Source: Streptomyces ortus
GTDB taxonomy: Bacteria; Actinomycetota; Actinomycetes; Streptomycetales; Streptomycetaceae
Length of the DNA stretch: 64,000 bases
Assembly: GCF_026341275.1 (NCBI RefSeq)
Contig: NZ_JAIFZO010000002.1
Span: forward strand, 3,201,264-3,265,263
Reading direction: 5' to 3'
Position numbers and translations under genes: made by a program. A model generated the notes under the pieces. It saw only the letters and a program-made list of their open reading frames with translations, ran no database searches and was not told the origin of the DNA. Positions within the stretch are counted from its first letter, which is position 1; each line of letters begins with the position of its first letter. Positions 50,803 through 58,677 of the stretch are shown here, in pieces.

Positions 50803-51429
50803 TCAGCCCAGCCAGTGGCGGCGGCCGATGCTGATCAGCCGCATCCGGCGCCTCGCCACCCGGGCGACCCGGTCCTCCTCGTCGGGGTCGTCCGGGTCCG
50901 CCTCCAGGAAGGCGCTGGCGGTCATCAGCATCTGGTCGACGTACAGCCCGGCGAGCATCAGCAGGTCGTCGTCGCTCCAGCCCTCCGACTCGACCTGCCC
51001 GGCCAGTTCGGCCCGCACCTCGTCGGCGAACCGGTCCATCTGCTCCGCGATCGCGGCCCGTACCTTCTGCACCCCGCCGTTGCGCTCCCGGGCGATGAAC
51101 CGGATGTGCGCCGGATACGCGCGCACATGACGGGCGATCAGGGCGACGACGCGGTCTATGCGTTCGTCGCTGTCGCCGGCCGTGGACACCGTGCCGGAGA
51201 TCAGCGGGTGCAGGCTGCCCAGCGCCTCCTCGACCAGGGCGACGCCGAGGTCCGCGGTCGAGTGGAAGTGCCGGTAGAAGGCGGTCGGGGCGACGCCCGC
51301 GGCGCGGGTGACCTCGCGCAGGCCCATGCTGCTGAGGCTCTGCTCCTCCAGCAGGCCCAACGCGGCCTCCAGGAACGCCTGTCGGGTCTTCTGTTTCTGG
51401 GCCTGCCGGACGCCGAGACTGTGACTCAT
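50803..51429 (-). CDS. TetR-family regulator (FabR-like)
   Basis: 208 aa. N-terminal HTH: KQKTRQAFLEAALGLLEE, MGLREVTRAAGVAPTAFYRHF. The C-terminal helical domain (VRAYPAHIRFIARERNGG, ELAGQVESEGWSDDDLLMLA) resembles the FabR branch of TetR proteins, which sense acyl groups. The start at ATG 51429 fits the family. It is divergent from two small membrane-protein genes, with two matching operator-like sites between, so autoregulation plus control of 51546 onward is likely. Confidence 0.88.
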   Translation of the reverse strand: MSHSLGVRQAQKQKTRQAFLEAALGLLEEQSLSSMGLREVTRAAGVAPTAFYRHFHSTADLGVALVEEALGSLHPLISGTVSTAGDSDERIDRVVALIARHVRAYPAHIRFIARERNGGVQKVRAAIAEQMDRFADEVRAELAGQVESEGWSDDDLLMLAGLYVDQMLMTASAFLEADPDDPDEEDRVARVARRRMRLISIGRRHWLG

Positions 51430-51435
51430 GCCATG

Positions 51436-51507
51436 CAGTAAACAACTGTTCTCCGTAGGGGGAAAGCCGTCGGGCGCGTTAGACTTCAGAGTCAGTGGAC
51501 AACTGTT
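51436..51507. promoter_or_regulatory. Two TetR operator-like sites
   Basis: CAGTAAACAACTGTT (51436-51450) and CAGTGGACAACTGTT (51493-51507) agree at 13 of 15 positions and contain the palindrome ACA-AC-TGT. They lie between the divergent TetR gene and 51546-51710, 57 bp apart (about 5.4 helical turns). Sites seen; binding inferred. Confidence 0.55.
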
Positions 51508-51545
51508 ACCACAAGCGTTCACCGAATCGTCATGAGAGGCGACCG

Positions 51546-51710
51546 ATGCTGTTCCTCGTCGCAGCCCTTCTGCTGCTGGGCGTCGTGCTGGGCACCGTGG
51601 CCCACGCACCGCTCTCCTTCACCGTGGTGGCCGCCGTGGTCATCGGCGTCTGGCTGGCGGTCTTCGCGGTCCGCGAGCGCCGGGGCCGCCGCCGCCCGAC
51701 CGCGGGCTGA
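51546..51710 (+). CDS. Small membrane protein (54 aa)
   Basis: Two hydrophobic segments (LFLVAALLLLGVVLGTVA and SFTVVAAVVIGVWLAVFAV) and a basic tail RERRGRRRPTAG. GAGAGG box before the ATG. No known family recognised. Divergent from the TetR gene across the operator-like sites, so a candidate target. Confidence 0.6.
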   Translation: MLFLVAALLLLGVVLGTVAHAPLSFTVVAAVVIGVWLAVFAVRERRGRRRPTAG

Positions 51711-51817
51711 CCGCCCGGCCCCGGGCCGGCCGCCCGACCGCGACCACCGCGCCACCTGTCCGCGGCCGACTGCGTGCGCCACCTGTCCACGTACGACTGC
51801 CTGCTGGGAGCAAACTC

Positions 51818-52090
51818 ATGGAACTCACCACCACCGCCGCCCCGCGGAACCGGAGCGCCGCCCGGGACGCCGACGGTATGGCCGTCGCGTCCTTCATCCT
51901 GGGCCTGGTCGGACTGCTCGCGCTGAACGTGATCCTCGGCCCCGTCGCCATCGTGCTGGCCGCGTCGGCCCTCCTGAAGGGCACCACCCGCCGCGGACGC
52001 GCCTTCCTGGGCCTCGGCCTCGGCGTCGCCGACCTCGTGGTCCTGGTCGCCTTCATGTCGGCGGACAGCACCCTGTCCTGGAGTTTCTGA
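51818..52090 (+). CDS. DUF4190-like small membrane protein
   Basis: 90 aa: polar N-terminus (~20), helix ASFILGLVGLLALNVILGPVAIVLAAS, basic turn LKGTTRRGRAF, then LGLGLGVADLVVLVAFM. The pattern GMAVASFILGLVGL...GxVAI is that of DUF4190 proteins. GGGAG 7 nt before ATG. 107 bp after the preceding small gene and probably co-transcribed. Function unknown. Confidence 0.65.
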   Translation: MELTTTAAPRNRSAARDADGMAVASFILGLVGLLALNVILGPVAIVLAASALLKGTTRRGRAFLGLGLGVADLVVLVAFMSADSTLSWSF

Positions 52091-52204
52091 GCCCGGCGGA
52101 GCCCGGACGGACCCGGCCGGTCCCCGGTACGGACCACGGCCGAGGCGCAAACGGCCCCCACCCGACCAAGTCGGTCGAGAGTGGGCCCTAGAATCGGGCT
52201 CACC

Positions 52205-53374
52205 ATGGCATACCTCGACCACGCCGCGACCACCCCCATGCTTCCGGAGGCGGCCCTGGCAATGACCGCCCAGTTCGCCGTCACGGGCAACGCCTCCTCC
52301 CTGCACGCGGCCGGCCGCCGCGCCCGCCGCACGGTCGAGGAGTCCCGCGAGACGCTGGCGGAATCCCTGGGCGCCCGCCCCAGCGAGGTGGTCTTCACCT
52401 CCGGCGGCACCGAGGCCGACAACCTCGCCGTGAAGGGCCTGTACTGGTCCCGCCGCGACGCAGGCCCGGCCCGCACCCGGATCCTGGCCAGCCCCGTCGA
52501 GCACCACGCCGTCCTGGACGCCGTCGACTGGCTCGGCGAGCACGAGGGCGCCACGGTCGAGTACCTACCGGTCGACCGGTACGGCCGCGTCCACCCCGAG
52601 GCCCTGCGCGAGGCCATCGAGCGCAACCCCCACGACGTCGCCCTCGCGACCGTGATGTGGGCGAACAACGAGATCGGCACGATCATGCCGGTGCGCGAAC
52701 TCGCGAACGTGGCGGCCGAGTTCGGCGTCCCGCTGCACGCCGACGCCGTCCAGGCCTTCGGGCAGGTCCCCGTCGACTTCGGAGCCTCGGGACTGGCCGC
52801 GATGACCGTCTCGGGACACAAGATCGGCGGCCCGTACGGCATCGGCGCGCTGCTGCTCGGCCGCGCGTACAACCCCGTGCCCGTCCTGCACGGCGGGGGA
52901 CAGGAGCGCCATGTGCGCTCCGGCACCCTGGACGTGCCCGCCGTCGCCGCGTTCGCCGTGGCGGGCCGGACCGCCGCCGAACAGCGGGAGTGGTTCGGCC
53001 GCGAGATCGGCGCGCTGCGCGACGACCTGGTCGACGCGGTCCGCGCGGCCGTGCCCGACGCGATCCTCGGCGGCGACCCGGCGGAGGGCGGCCGACTCCC
53101 GGCCAACGCCCACTTCACCTTCCCGGGCTGCGAGGGCGACTCCCTGCTCCTGCTGCTCGACGCCCAGGGCATCGAGTGCTCCACGGGCTCCGCGTGCACG
53201 GCGGGCGTGGCCCAGCCCAGCCATGTCCTCCTCGCTACCGGCACCGATCCGGACCTGGCCCGCGGCACCCTGCGCTTCTCCCTCGGCCACACGTCGACGG
53301 AGGCGGACGTGGAAGCGGTGGCGAAGGCGATCGGCCCGGCGGTGGAGAGGGCCCGGACGGCGGGACTGAGCTAG
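52205..53374 (+). CDS. Cysteine desulfurase (IscS/NifS-like, class V aminotransferase)
   Basis: 389 aa PLP enzyme mobilising cysteine sulfur as a protein persulfide. MAYLDHAATTPML start, VFTSGGTEADNLAVKG, PVEHHAVLD, the PLP lysine in MTVSGHKIGGPYGIGALL, and the active-site Cys loop GIECSTGSACTAGVAQPSHVL. Start ATG 52205. mnmA lies 860 bp downstream beyond the divergent amidase gene; the pair is the classic sulfur donor/acceptor for tRNA s2U34 synthesis. Confidence 0.93.
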   Translation: MAYLDHAATTPMLPEAALAMTAQFAVTGNASSLHAAGRRARRTVEESRETLAESLGARPSEVVFTSGGTEADNLAVKGLYWSRRDAGPARTRILASPVEHHAVLDAVDWLGEHEGATVEYLPVDRYGRVHPEALREAIERNPHDVALATVMWANNEIGTIMPVRELANVAAEFGVPLHADAVQAFGQVPVDFGASGLAAMTVSGHKIGGPYGIGALLLGRAYNPVPVLHGGGQERHVRSGTLDVPAVAAFAVAGRTAAEQREWFGREIGALRDDLVDAVRAAVPDAILGGDPAEGGRLPANAHFTFPGCEGDSLLLLLDAQGIECSTGSACTAGVAQPSHVLLATGTDPDLARGTLRFSLGHTSTEADVEAVAKAIGPAVERARTAGLS

Positions 53375-53401
53375 CGCGGGCCGCCCGCCCTCCGCGGGGG
53401 G

Positions 53402-54175
53402 TTACGCGCCGCGCTCGGCGGTCGGGGTGGCCTTCGGAGCGGCCGTCTCGCCGGCACGAAGGGCCCCGCTTGCGCTCGCGCTCCCGCTCGGGCTCGCGCT
53501 CGGACCGGCGGTCCGCTCGGCGTCCCGCTTCGCCGCCGCACGCGCCAGCGGTATGTACCGGTCCCAGTCCCAGTGCGGCCCGGGATCGGTGTGGTCGGTG
53601 CCCGGCACCTCGACGTGCCCGATGATGTGCTCACGGTCGACGGAGATGTCGTACCGGGCGCATATCCGGGCGGTGAGCCGCGCCGACGCCTCGTACATGG
53701 CGTCCGTGAAATCCTCCGGCCGGTCTACGAAGCCCTCGTGCTCGATGCCGACGCTGCGTTCGTTGAACTCGCGGTTGCCCGCGTGGAAGGCCACGTCCAG
53801 CTCGCGGATCATCTGCGTGATACGGCCGTCCTTGCCGACGATGTAGTGCGCGGCGGCGCCGTGACCGGGATCCTGGAAGACCTTCACGGCACTCTTGAAG
53901 CTGCCCTGCGTGACATGGATGATCACACGGTCTATGCCGAAGTCGTCGGGCCGGTCCGCCCGCCGCCAGTTCGCCGAGGACGCGGCCACCCAGCGCGCGC
54001 CCCCGAAGTCGACCTCGCCCTCCTTGCGCGGCTTCTCCACACCGGGAGTGCGCCACCACAGACGCCCCAGCTCGTCCCGGGCCAGCACGGCGGTGCCCAC
54101 GGCGGCAGCGGCCCCGCCGATGAACAGCGCGCGGCGCGAGATGCCCCGGTCCGAGTCGTTCGTCGTCTCCCCCAT
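53402..54175 (-). CDS. Tat-exported N-acetylmuramoyl-L-alanine amidase (Amidase_2)
   Basis: 257 aa. Twin-arginine signal GISRRALFIGGAAAAVGTAV. Amidase_2/PGRP-type fold with zinc-site residues in IIHVTQGSFKSA (His), GHGAAAHYIVGKDGRI, HEGFVDRPEDFT and HTDPGPHWDWDRY (His, Asp). C-terminal Ser/Ala/Pro tail of ~45 residues. ATG 54175; GTG a few codons upstream is possible. Cleaves the glycan-peptide amide bond in peptidoglycan. Lies between the cysteine desulfurase and mnmA on the opposite strand, 60 bp from the mnmA start (shared promoter region). Confidence 0.9.
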   Translation of the reverse strand: MGETTNDSDRGISRRALFIGGAAAAVGTAVLARDELGRLWWRTPGVEKPRKEGEVDFGGARWVAASSANWRRADRPDDFGIDRVIIHVTQGSFKSAVKVFQDPGHGAAAHYIVGKDGRITQMIRELDVAFHAGNREFNERSVGIEHEGFVDRPEDFTDAMYEASARLTARICARYDISVDREHIIGHVEVPGTDHTDPGPHWDWDRYIPLARAAAKRDAERTAGPSASPSGSASASGALRAGETAAPKATPTAERGA

Positions 54176-54235
54176 GTGATCGTCAACGGATACTCGCGGG
54201 CTCCGGTTCCCGGGGACCCGTACCCTTGAGGGGTT

Positions 54236-55369
54236 ATGACTGAGACCTCGCAGCGCCCCCGCCCCCTCCGCGTCCTGGCCGCCATGTCCGGCGGCGTGGA
54301 TTCCGCCGTCGCCGCCGCCCGTGCCGCGGAGGCCGGGCACGACGTGACCGGTGTGCATCTCGCCCTCTCGGCGAACCCGCAATCGTTCCGCACGGGCGCG
54401 CGTGGCTGTTGCACGATCGAGGACTCGCGCGACGCCCGCCGGGCCGCGGACGTCATCGGCATCCCGTTCTACGTGTGGGACCTCGCCGAGCGCTTCCGCG
54501 AGGACGTGGTGGACGACTTCGTGGCGGAGTACGAGGCGGGTCGCACCCCCAACCCCTGCCTGCGCTGCAACGAGAAGATCAAGTTCGCGGCCCTGCTGGA
54601 CAAGGCCCTCGCCCTCGGCTTCGACGCGGTCTGCACGGGCCACTACGCGAAGGTGCTGGTGAACGAGGACGGCACGCGCGAGCTGCACCGCGCCTCCGAC
54701 ATGGCGAAGGACCAGTCGTACGTGCTGGGCGTCCTGGACGACCGCCAGCTCGCGCACGCGATGTTCCCGCTGGGCGACACGGTGACGACGAAGGACGAGA
54801 TCCGGGCGGAGGCCGAACGCCGCGGCCTGGCCGTCGCCAAGAAGCCGGACTCGCACGACATCTGCTTCATCGCCGACGGCGACACCCAGGGCTTCCTGTC
54901 GAAGCGCCTGGGCAAGGCGGAGGGCGACATCGTCGACGAGTCGGGCGCGGTGGTCGGCAGCCACGAGGGGGCGTACGGCTTCACGATCGGCCAGCGCAAG
55001 GGCCTGCGCATCGGCACGCCGGCCGCCGACGGCAAGCCGCGCTACGTCCTGGACATCTCACCGGTGAACAACACGGTGACGGTGGGCCCGGTGGCGGCCC
55101 TGGACGTGAGTGGGCTTACGGCCATCAAGCCCCGCTGGTGCGGCGCGGCCCCGACGGGCCCCGGCACGTACACGGCCCAGCTCCGCGCCCACGGCGGCGA
55201 GACGGAGGTCCGCGCGGAACTGGTGAACGACACCCTGGAGGTCACCTTCACGGAGCCGGTCCGCGGAGTGGCCCCCGGCCAGGCGATCGTCCTGTACGAC
55301 GACACGCGGGTGGTGGGCTCGGCGACGATCGCGACGACTGTGCGGGCGGCGGTCGCCAACGCGGGCTGA
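54236..55369 (+). CDS. mnmA: tRNA-specific 2-thiouridylase MnmA
   Basis: 377 aa. Makes 2-thiouridine at the wobble position of tRNA Lys/Glu/Gln, with ATP and persulfide sulfur. PP-loop AAMSGGVDSAVAAARA, first catalytic Cys in RTPNPCLRCNEKIKF, second in SHDICFIADGDTQGFL, then the MnmA beta-barrel EGAYGFTIGQRKGL. An extra Cys pair in ARGCCTIEDSRDA is characteristic of actinobacterial members. ATG at 54236. Confidence 0.94.
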   Translation: MTETSQRPRPLRVLAAMSGGVDSAVAAARAAEAGHDVTGVHLALSANPQSFRTGARGCCTIEDSRDARRAADVIGIPFYVWDLAERFREDVVDDFVAEYEAGRTPNPCLRCNEKIKFAALLDKALALGFDAVCTGHYAKVLVNEDGTRELHRASDMAKDQSYVLGVLDDRQLAHAMFPLGDTVTTKDEIRAEAERRGLAVAKKPDSHDICFIADGDTQGFLSKRLGKAEGDIVDESGAVVGSHEGAYGFTIGQRKGLRIGTPAADGKPRYVLDISPVNNTVTVGPVAALDVSGLTAIKPRWCGAAPTGPGTYTAQLRAHGGETEVRAELVNDTLEVTFTEPVRGVAPGQAIVLYDDTRVVGSATIATTVRAAVANAG

Positions 55370-55399
55370 GGCTCCGACGGACCGCGCGGCGACCGCCCC

Positions 55400-55750
55400 T
55401 CAGCGTTCGTCGCGCATCGCCTGGAGACAGCCGGTCGCCGCGCGCAGGAACTCTTCACGCGCCCCCTTGAAGGCCTTCCAATCCGGATTGCTTCCATGCC
55501 CCTTGTGTATCGCGGCCAACTGCGTCAGTACGGCATGCCCCTCCTCGACCGGGCCGATCCCCTCCACCTCGATCACGGTGAAGGCGCCCCGCGTCGCGGC
55601 GTAGGCCGCGTCGACCGCGGCCACCGCGGCACTCTCGTCGGCGTAGCGCCCGTCCACCCGATGCCACGCCACATGGGATTCCGCGTCGGCAGCCACGAGG
55701 AAGGCGGCGTACGCGTCACGCCGCGCGAGGTACAACGACACGTCATCCAT
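55400..55750 (-). CDS. Conserved hypothetical protein
   Basis: 116 aa, no membrane segment or signal. MDDVSLYLARRDAYAAFLVAADAE, then a helix-rich Ala segment (SAAVAAVDAAYAATRGAFTVIEVEG) and HKGHGSNPDWKAFKGAREEFLRAATG. GGGAG box before ATG 55750. No family recognised with confidence. Convergent with mnmA (30 bp). Confidence 0.65.
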   Translation of the reverse strand: MDDVSLYLARRDAYAAFLVAADAESHVAWHRVDGRYADESAAVAAVDAAYAATRGAFTVIEVEGIGPVEEGHAVLTQLAAIHKGHGSNPDWKAFKGAREEFLRAATGCLQAMRDER

Positions 55751-55844
55751 GGTCACTCCCGGGCGAGGGCATAGCGGACGCCGCAACGCTACCCAGCGCG
55801 GCGCGGCGTCGGCTCCGGAATCGCTGCCGGTCGCCGGTCGCCGG

Positions 55845-56150
55845 TCAACATCGCGTGCCGCTCACCCCCGGGTTGTGATAGCGCACCGACTGGTGAGGAG
55901 AGGGCAGAGGCCGGTTCAACAGACCTCCGTCGCTGGTCGGCGTGCACGCGGCATCCGGCGCGCACACTGTCTGTGGCGCGCACGTCTCGAACGACGGATT
56001 GCACTCGGGGAGGCACGTGGGCCGATCCGAGGTGGCCGTGTCCGGGAAGACGGTTTCGAGTTCGGCCCGCGCGGCACGCATGGCGACACCGCTGAAGATC
56101 TGCTCCAGAGGGCGCTCATGCACGTTGCCCACGGTCATCCATCGCGAGAA
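55845..56150 (-). pseudogene. Remnant of a radical SAM / SPASM-domain protein (C-terminus)
   Basis: Minus-strand frame reading TVGNVHERPLEQIFSGVAMR, which resembles the SPASM phrase GNV-x-x-x-PL-x-x-I. It is followed by an eight-Cys-type tail TCLPECNPSFETCAPQTVC and APDAACTP. SPASM tails of radical SAM peptide maturases carry such Cys for extra Fe-S clusters. No CxxxCxxC radical SAM core exists upstream; the frame is cut near 56150, where it runs into the oppositely oriented DUF5753 remnant. Reading as a broken maturase is plausible but unproven. Confidence 0.4.
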
Positions 56151-56558
56151 GACGAAGAAGCAGTACGAGCCCGGATGCAGCGACAGGACCTGCTGCACGA
56201 CCCGCACAAACGGTTCAAGATCCTGATCGGGGAGCCGGCGCTTCGTTCTCTGATCTGCTCTCCGTCAGTGCTCGCCGTCCAACTGGACCGCCTCTCGCGC
56301 CTGATCGGCATGGACACCATCGAACTCGGTGTCGTCCCGATGGCCGCCCCACTGAGAATCCCGCCCACCGGCGGCTTCTGGATCCATGACGAGCGGCTGG
56401 TCACGGTGGAGGTCTGGCACGCGGACCTGTGGGTCGACGACAGGGACTCCATCGCCACCTATCTGCGCACGTGGCACACGCTCCGGGACTCCGCGGTGTA
56501 CGGGGCTGACGCACAGAACCTGATCAACGCGGCGTGGCGCGCACTGAGCGGGACGTAG
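56150..56558 (+). pseudogene. 5'-truncated XRE/DUF5753 regulator remnant
   Basis: Plus-strand frame with typical DUF5753 text: EEAVRARMQRQDLLHDPHK, LIGEPALRSLICSPSVLAVQ, MDTIELGVVPM, WIHDERLVTVEVWHADLWV, ending AWRALSGT with a stop. The N-terminal helix-turn-helix and first half of DUF5753 are missing; upstream sequence in frame is unrelated and belongs to the radical SAM-like remnant on the other strand. It abuts an intact XRE-DUF5753 system in opposite orientation. Confidence 0.65.
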
Positions 56559-56742
56559 ACGGCACGGTGGCCGTCTTTATCCCGCGTATGAGTGACAGGA
56601 GGGTGCGCTGGTCCGTCGCCAGGACCTCGGTGGGGCTGTCGTTTTCGCGGAGGGCGACGCCGTTCGTGGTCGCGGCGACTTCTACGCAGTTGTTGCCGCC
56701 GTCGCCCGAGAACGAGGAGCGCTGCCACCTCACTTGGGTCAC
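56524..56742 (-). CDS. DUF397 protein, copy 1
   Basis: 72 aa. DUF397 signature WQRSSFSGDGGNNCVEVAAT and VALRENDSP, with GTG start (VTQVRW). The C-terminal ~15 residues (PSTSRSVRATPR) are read through the 3' end of the opposite-strand DUF5753 remnant and are not conserved, so the gene is altered at its end. Tandem copy of 56762-56965, 19 bp downstream of it. Confidence 0.7.
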   Translation of the reverse strand: MTQVRWQRSSFSGDGGNNCVEVAATTNGVALRENDSPTEVLATDQRTLLSLIRGIKTATVPSTSRSVRATPR

Positions 56743-56963
56743 GTCTGGGTTCGCCTCGCTGTCAGGGGCGCGAAGCCCGGAGCGGCATGGTGGCCGTCTT
56801 TATCCCGCGTATCAGCGACAGGAGGGTGCGCTGGTCCGTCGCCAGGACCTCGGTGGGGCTGTCGCTTTCGCGGAGGGCGGCGCCGTTCGTGGTCGCGGCG
56901 ACTTCTACGCAGTTGTTGCCTCCTCCGCCGCAGAAGGACGACCGTTGCCAGGTGACCTGAGCC
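56567..56963 (-). repeat. Tandem 223-bp-offset duplication of DUF397 coding DNA
   Basis: Segments from ~56567 and ~56790 are near identical for about 130 bp (five or so differences by eye), then diverge towards the N-terminal codons. Includes GTGGCCGTCTTTATCCCGCG in both. Recent duplication or gene conversion. Confidence 0.8.
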
Positions 56964-56965
56964 AT
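56762..56965 (-). CDS. DUF397 protein, copy 2
   Basis: 67 aa: AQVTWQRSSFCGGGGNNCVE and AALRESDSPTEVLATD are classic DUF397. ATG with GAGGGGAA upstream, 13 bp after the XRE-DUF5753 stop, so co-transcribed. DUF397 proteins pair with XRE-DUF5753 (WhiJ-type) regulators in Streptomyces and are thought to modulate them. The Cys in SSFCGGGG replaces Ser/Gly of copy 1. Confidence 0.85.
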   Translation of the reverse strand: MAQVTWQRSSFCGGGGNNCVEVAATTNGAALRESDSPTEVLATDQRTLLSLIRGIKTATMPLRASRP

Positions 56966-56978
56966 GTCCGGGTTCCCC

Positions 56979-57833
56979 TCAGAGTGCGTGCGCGATGGTC
57001 CGGATGAACTTCTGTGACTCGTCGGCGGGCAGCGCCGACTGTTCCATCAGGTCCAGAAGAGCACGATAGTTCGCCAGAAGGGCAGGGGCATCCACGAACT
57101 GGGCGCCGAGCGTGGTGTCCAGTTGCACGGTGTCCAACTGCTGTACCGGGCCCTCGGCGTAGAGGACTGATTGCCCCGCTCCATGAAAGGCTCCGGCGCT
57201 GAAAGGGATCACGAGCAGCGTCACATGATCGCGATCGGCCGCGTCCGCAAGGTGTTCGAGCTGGGCCCGCGCGACGTCGCGTCCGCCGAACTCCAGCCGC
57301 AGAGCGGCCTCATGGATGATTCCGACGTACGGCGTCGGGTTCTGGCCGTTGAGGATGCCCTGTCGCCTGAGTCGGTGTTCGACCCGTAGCTCGACTTCCA
57401 ATCGCCGCAGTTTGGGAACCGAGAACTCAAAGATGGCCCGTGCGTGGTCCTCCGTCTGGAAGAGGCCCGGAAGGTGAACCGTCTGCGCTGTGCGAATGCG
57501 GGTGGCGAAGTGCTCGACCTCCGAGACCTCCAGGTGGCCGTCGGGGAGCTTCCCCCGGTACTCGTCCCACCAGTAGGTGGCTCGGCGCGGTCCCGCCACC
57601 GCTGCCAGGGCGTCGACGAGCGCAGGGTCCGGGCACCTGTAGAGGCACGCAATCTGGCGTACTCGCTCCTCGCTGAGGCCGGTGCGTGCCGCTTCGACGT
57701 TGGAGATCATCGTCCGGTCCGACCCGAGCAGTGAGGCCGCTTCCTGAATGGAGATGCCCGCCTGCTCGCGCAACCGGCGCATCTCCGAGGCCAGGCGCCG
57801 TTTGCGGTGCGTGAGTGGGGTTCTTGGGGCCAT
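56979..57833 (-). CDS. XRE-family (WhiJ-type) regulator with DUF5753 domain
   Basis: 284 aa. N-terminal HTH (~residues 12-70): RRLREQAGISIQEAASLLG, SDRTMISNVEAARTGLSEER. DUF5753 sensor-like domain thereafter: HFATRIRTAQTVHLPGLFQT, HRLRRQGILNGQNPTPYVGI, HVTLLVIPFSAGAFHG and QLDTTLGAQFVDAP. ATG 57833 with AGAGGA. Divergent from an HATPase gene and followed by two DUF397 genes: the WhiJ/AbaA-type module linked to developmental control in Streptomyces. Operators in the divergent gap are probably its targets. Confidence 0.9.
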   Translation of the reverse strand: MAPRTPLTHRKRRLASEMRRLREQAGISIQEAASLLGSDRTMISNVEAARTGLSEERVRQIACLYRCPDPALVDALAAVAGPRRATYWWDEYRGKLPDGHLEVSEVEHFATRIRTAQTVHLPGLFQTEDHARAIFEFSVPKLRRLEVELRVEHRLRRQGILNGQNPTPYVGIIHEAALRLEFGGRDVARAQLEHLADAADRDHVTLLVIPFSAGAFHGAGQSVLYAEGPVQQLDTVQLDTTLGAQFVDAPALLANYRALLDLMEQSALPADESQKFIRTIAHAL

Positions 57834-57884
57834 GGTTCCTCTCTCATGCGCGCAAACAGTGTGCCCGCCCTGATGTGGTGATTT

Positions 57885-57938
57885 TAGTGAGTATGGCAAT
57901 AGTTCACTAGAACGTGGAGATTGCACTCACTAGTGAGT
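57885..57938. promoter_or_regulatory. TAGTGA-type operator cluster in the XRE/HATPase divergent gap
   Basis: TAGTGA (57885-57890) and TCACTA (57904-57909) form an inverted repeat with 13-nt spacing. ACTCACTAGTGAGT (57925-57938) is a perfect 14-bp palindrome with the same half-sites fused. All lie in an AT-rich patch 50-105 bp upstream of the XRE ATG. Likely binding sites of the XRE regulator. Confidence 0.6.
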
Positions 57939-58101
57939 CTTTGTGCTCTACGGTGTGACTCGCGCCACTTCGATTCCTGCTGGAGTCGGAAACGTACCGC
58001 CCCTCCCGTCTGCCCGAAGGTGTAGTCGTCGTGGGAGCGGCCGAACAGCTCGTGGCGCACGCCCACTTGTAGTCACGACCGCGCGCCCTCGGAGATGCCC
58101 C

Positions 58102-58677
58102 GTGAGCACAGAGCACGACCGGAGTCACCACCCGACCGGCCCTCCTGCCCCCGACTACCTCCTCCCCGCCCTCGACCCCCTGACCGGTCTCCCGGACCCT
58201 CCGCCCCTTTCCTTCACCGCGCCCTGGCACTACGAACTGCGCTTCCCCTGCGACCCGCGGGGCCCTGGCATCGCCCGTCTGACGCTGCGCGCCGTTCTGG
58301 ACGCTCACGGTCTTCACGAACTCAACGACCGGGCCGAGCTGTTGACGTCGGAGCTGGCGACCAACTCCGTACGGCACACGAAGGGCCCCGCCTCCGTACG
58401 GCTCCAGTGGCTGCACCCCGTACTGCGGGTCAGTGTCTGGGACATGAGCCCGGACCTGCCGACGCTGCCCGGACCACTGGGCGCGCTGCCCGCGTCACCC
58501 GGGGCCCATGCGGTCGGCGGCCGAGGCCTGCTGATCCTGGGCATGGTCGCCGACCGGTGGGGCGGTTGCGCCATAGGCGGTGAGCCGATGGGGCCGGGCG
58601 GCAAGACACTCTGGTTCGAGCTGAACCTGCCCGTTCCACCGCCGAACGGCACCCTCGCACCCGCACTCGTCGCCTGA
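58102..58677 (+). CDS. HATPase-domain (RsbW-like) regulatory protein of the WhiJ-type cluster
   Basis: 191 aa. Pro-rich N-terminus (~50 residues), then a GHKL fold: N-box LLTSELATNSVRHTKG, VSVWDMSPD (G1 Asp) and HAVGGRGLLILGMVADRWGG (G2), ending GGKTLWFELNLP. GTG start has GGAG 8 nt upstream. No dimerisation/phospho-acceptor domain, so an anti-sigma-like or ATP-dependent partner of the adjacent XRE/DUF397 proteins. Same fold as 30457-30960 but not a close copy. Confidence 0.87.
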   Translation: MSTEHDRSHHPTGPPAPDYLLPALDPLTGLPDPPPLSFTAPWHYELRFPCDPRGPGIARLTLRAVLDAHGLHELNDRAELLTSELATNSVRHTKGPASVRLQWLHPVLRVSVWDMSPDLPTLPGPLGALPASPGAHAVGGRGLLILGMVADRWGGCAIGGEPMGPGGKTLWFELNLPVPPPNGTLAPALVA

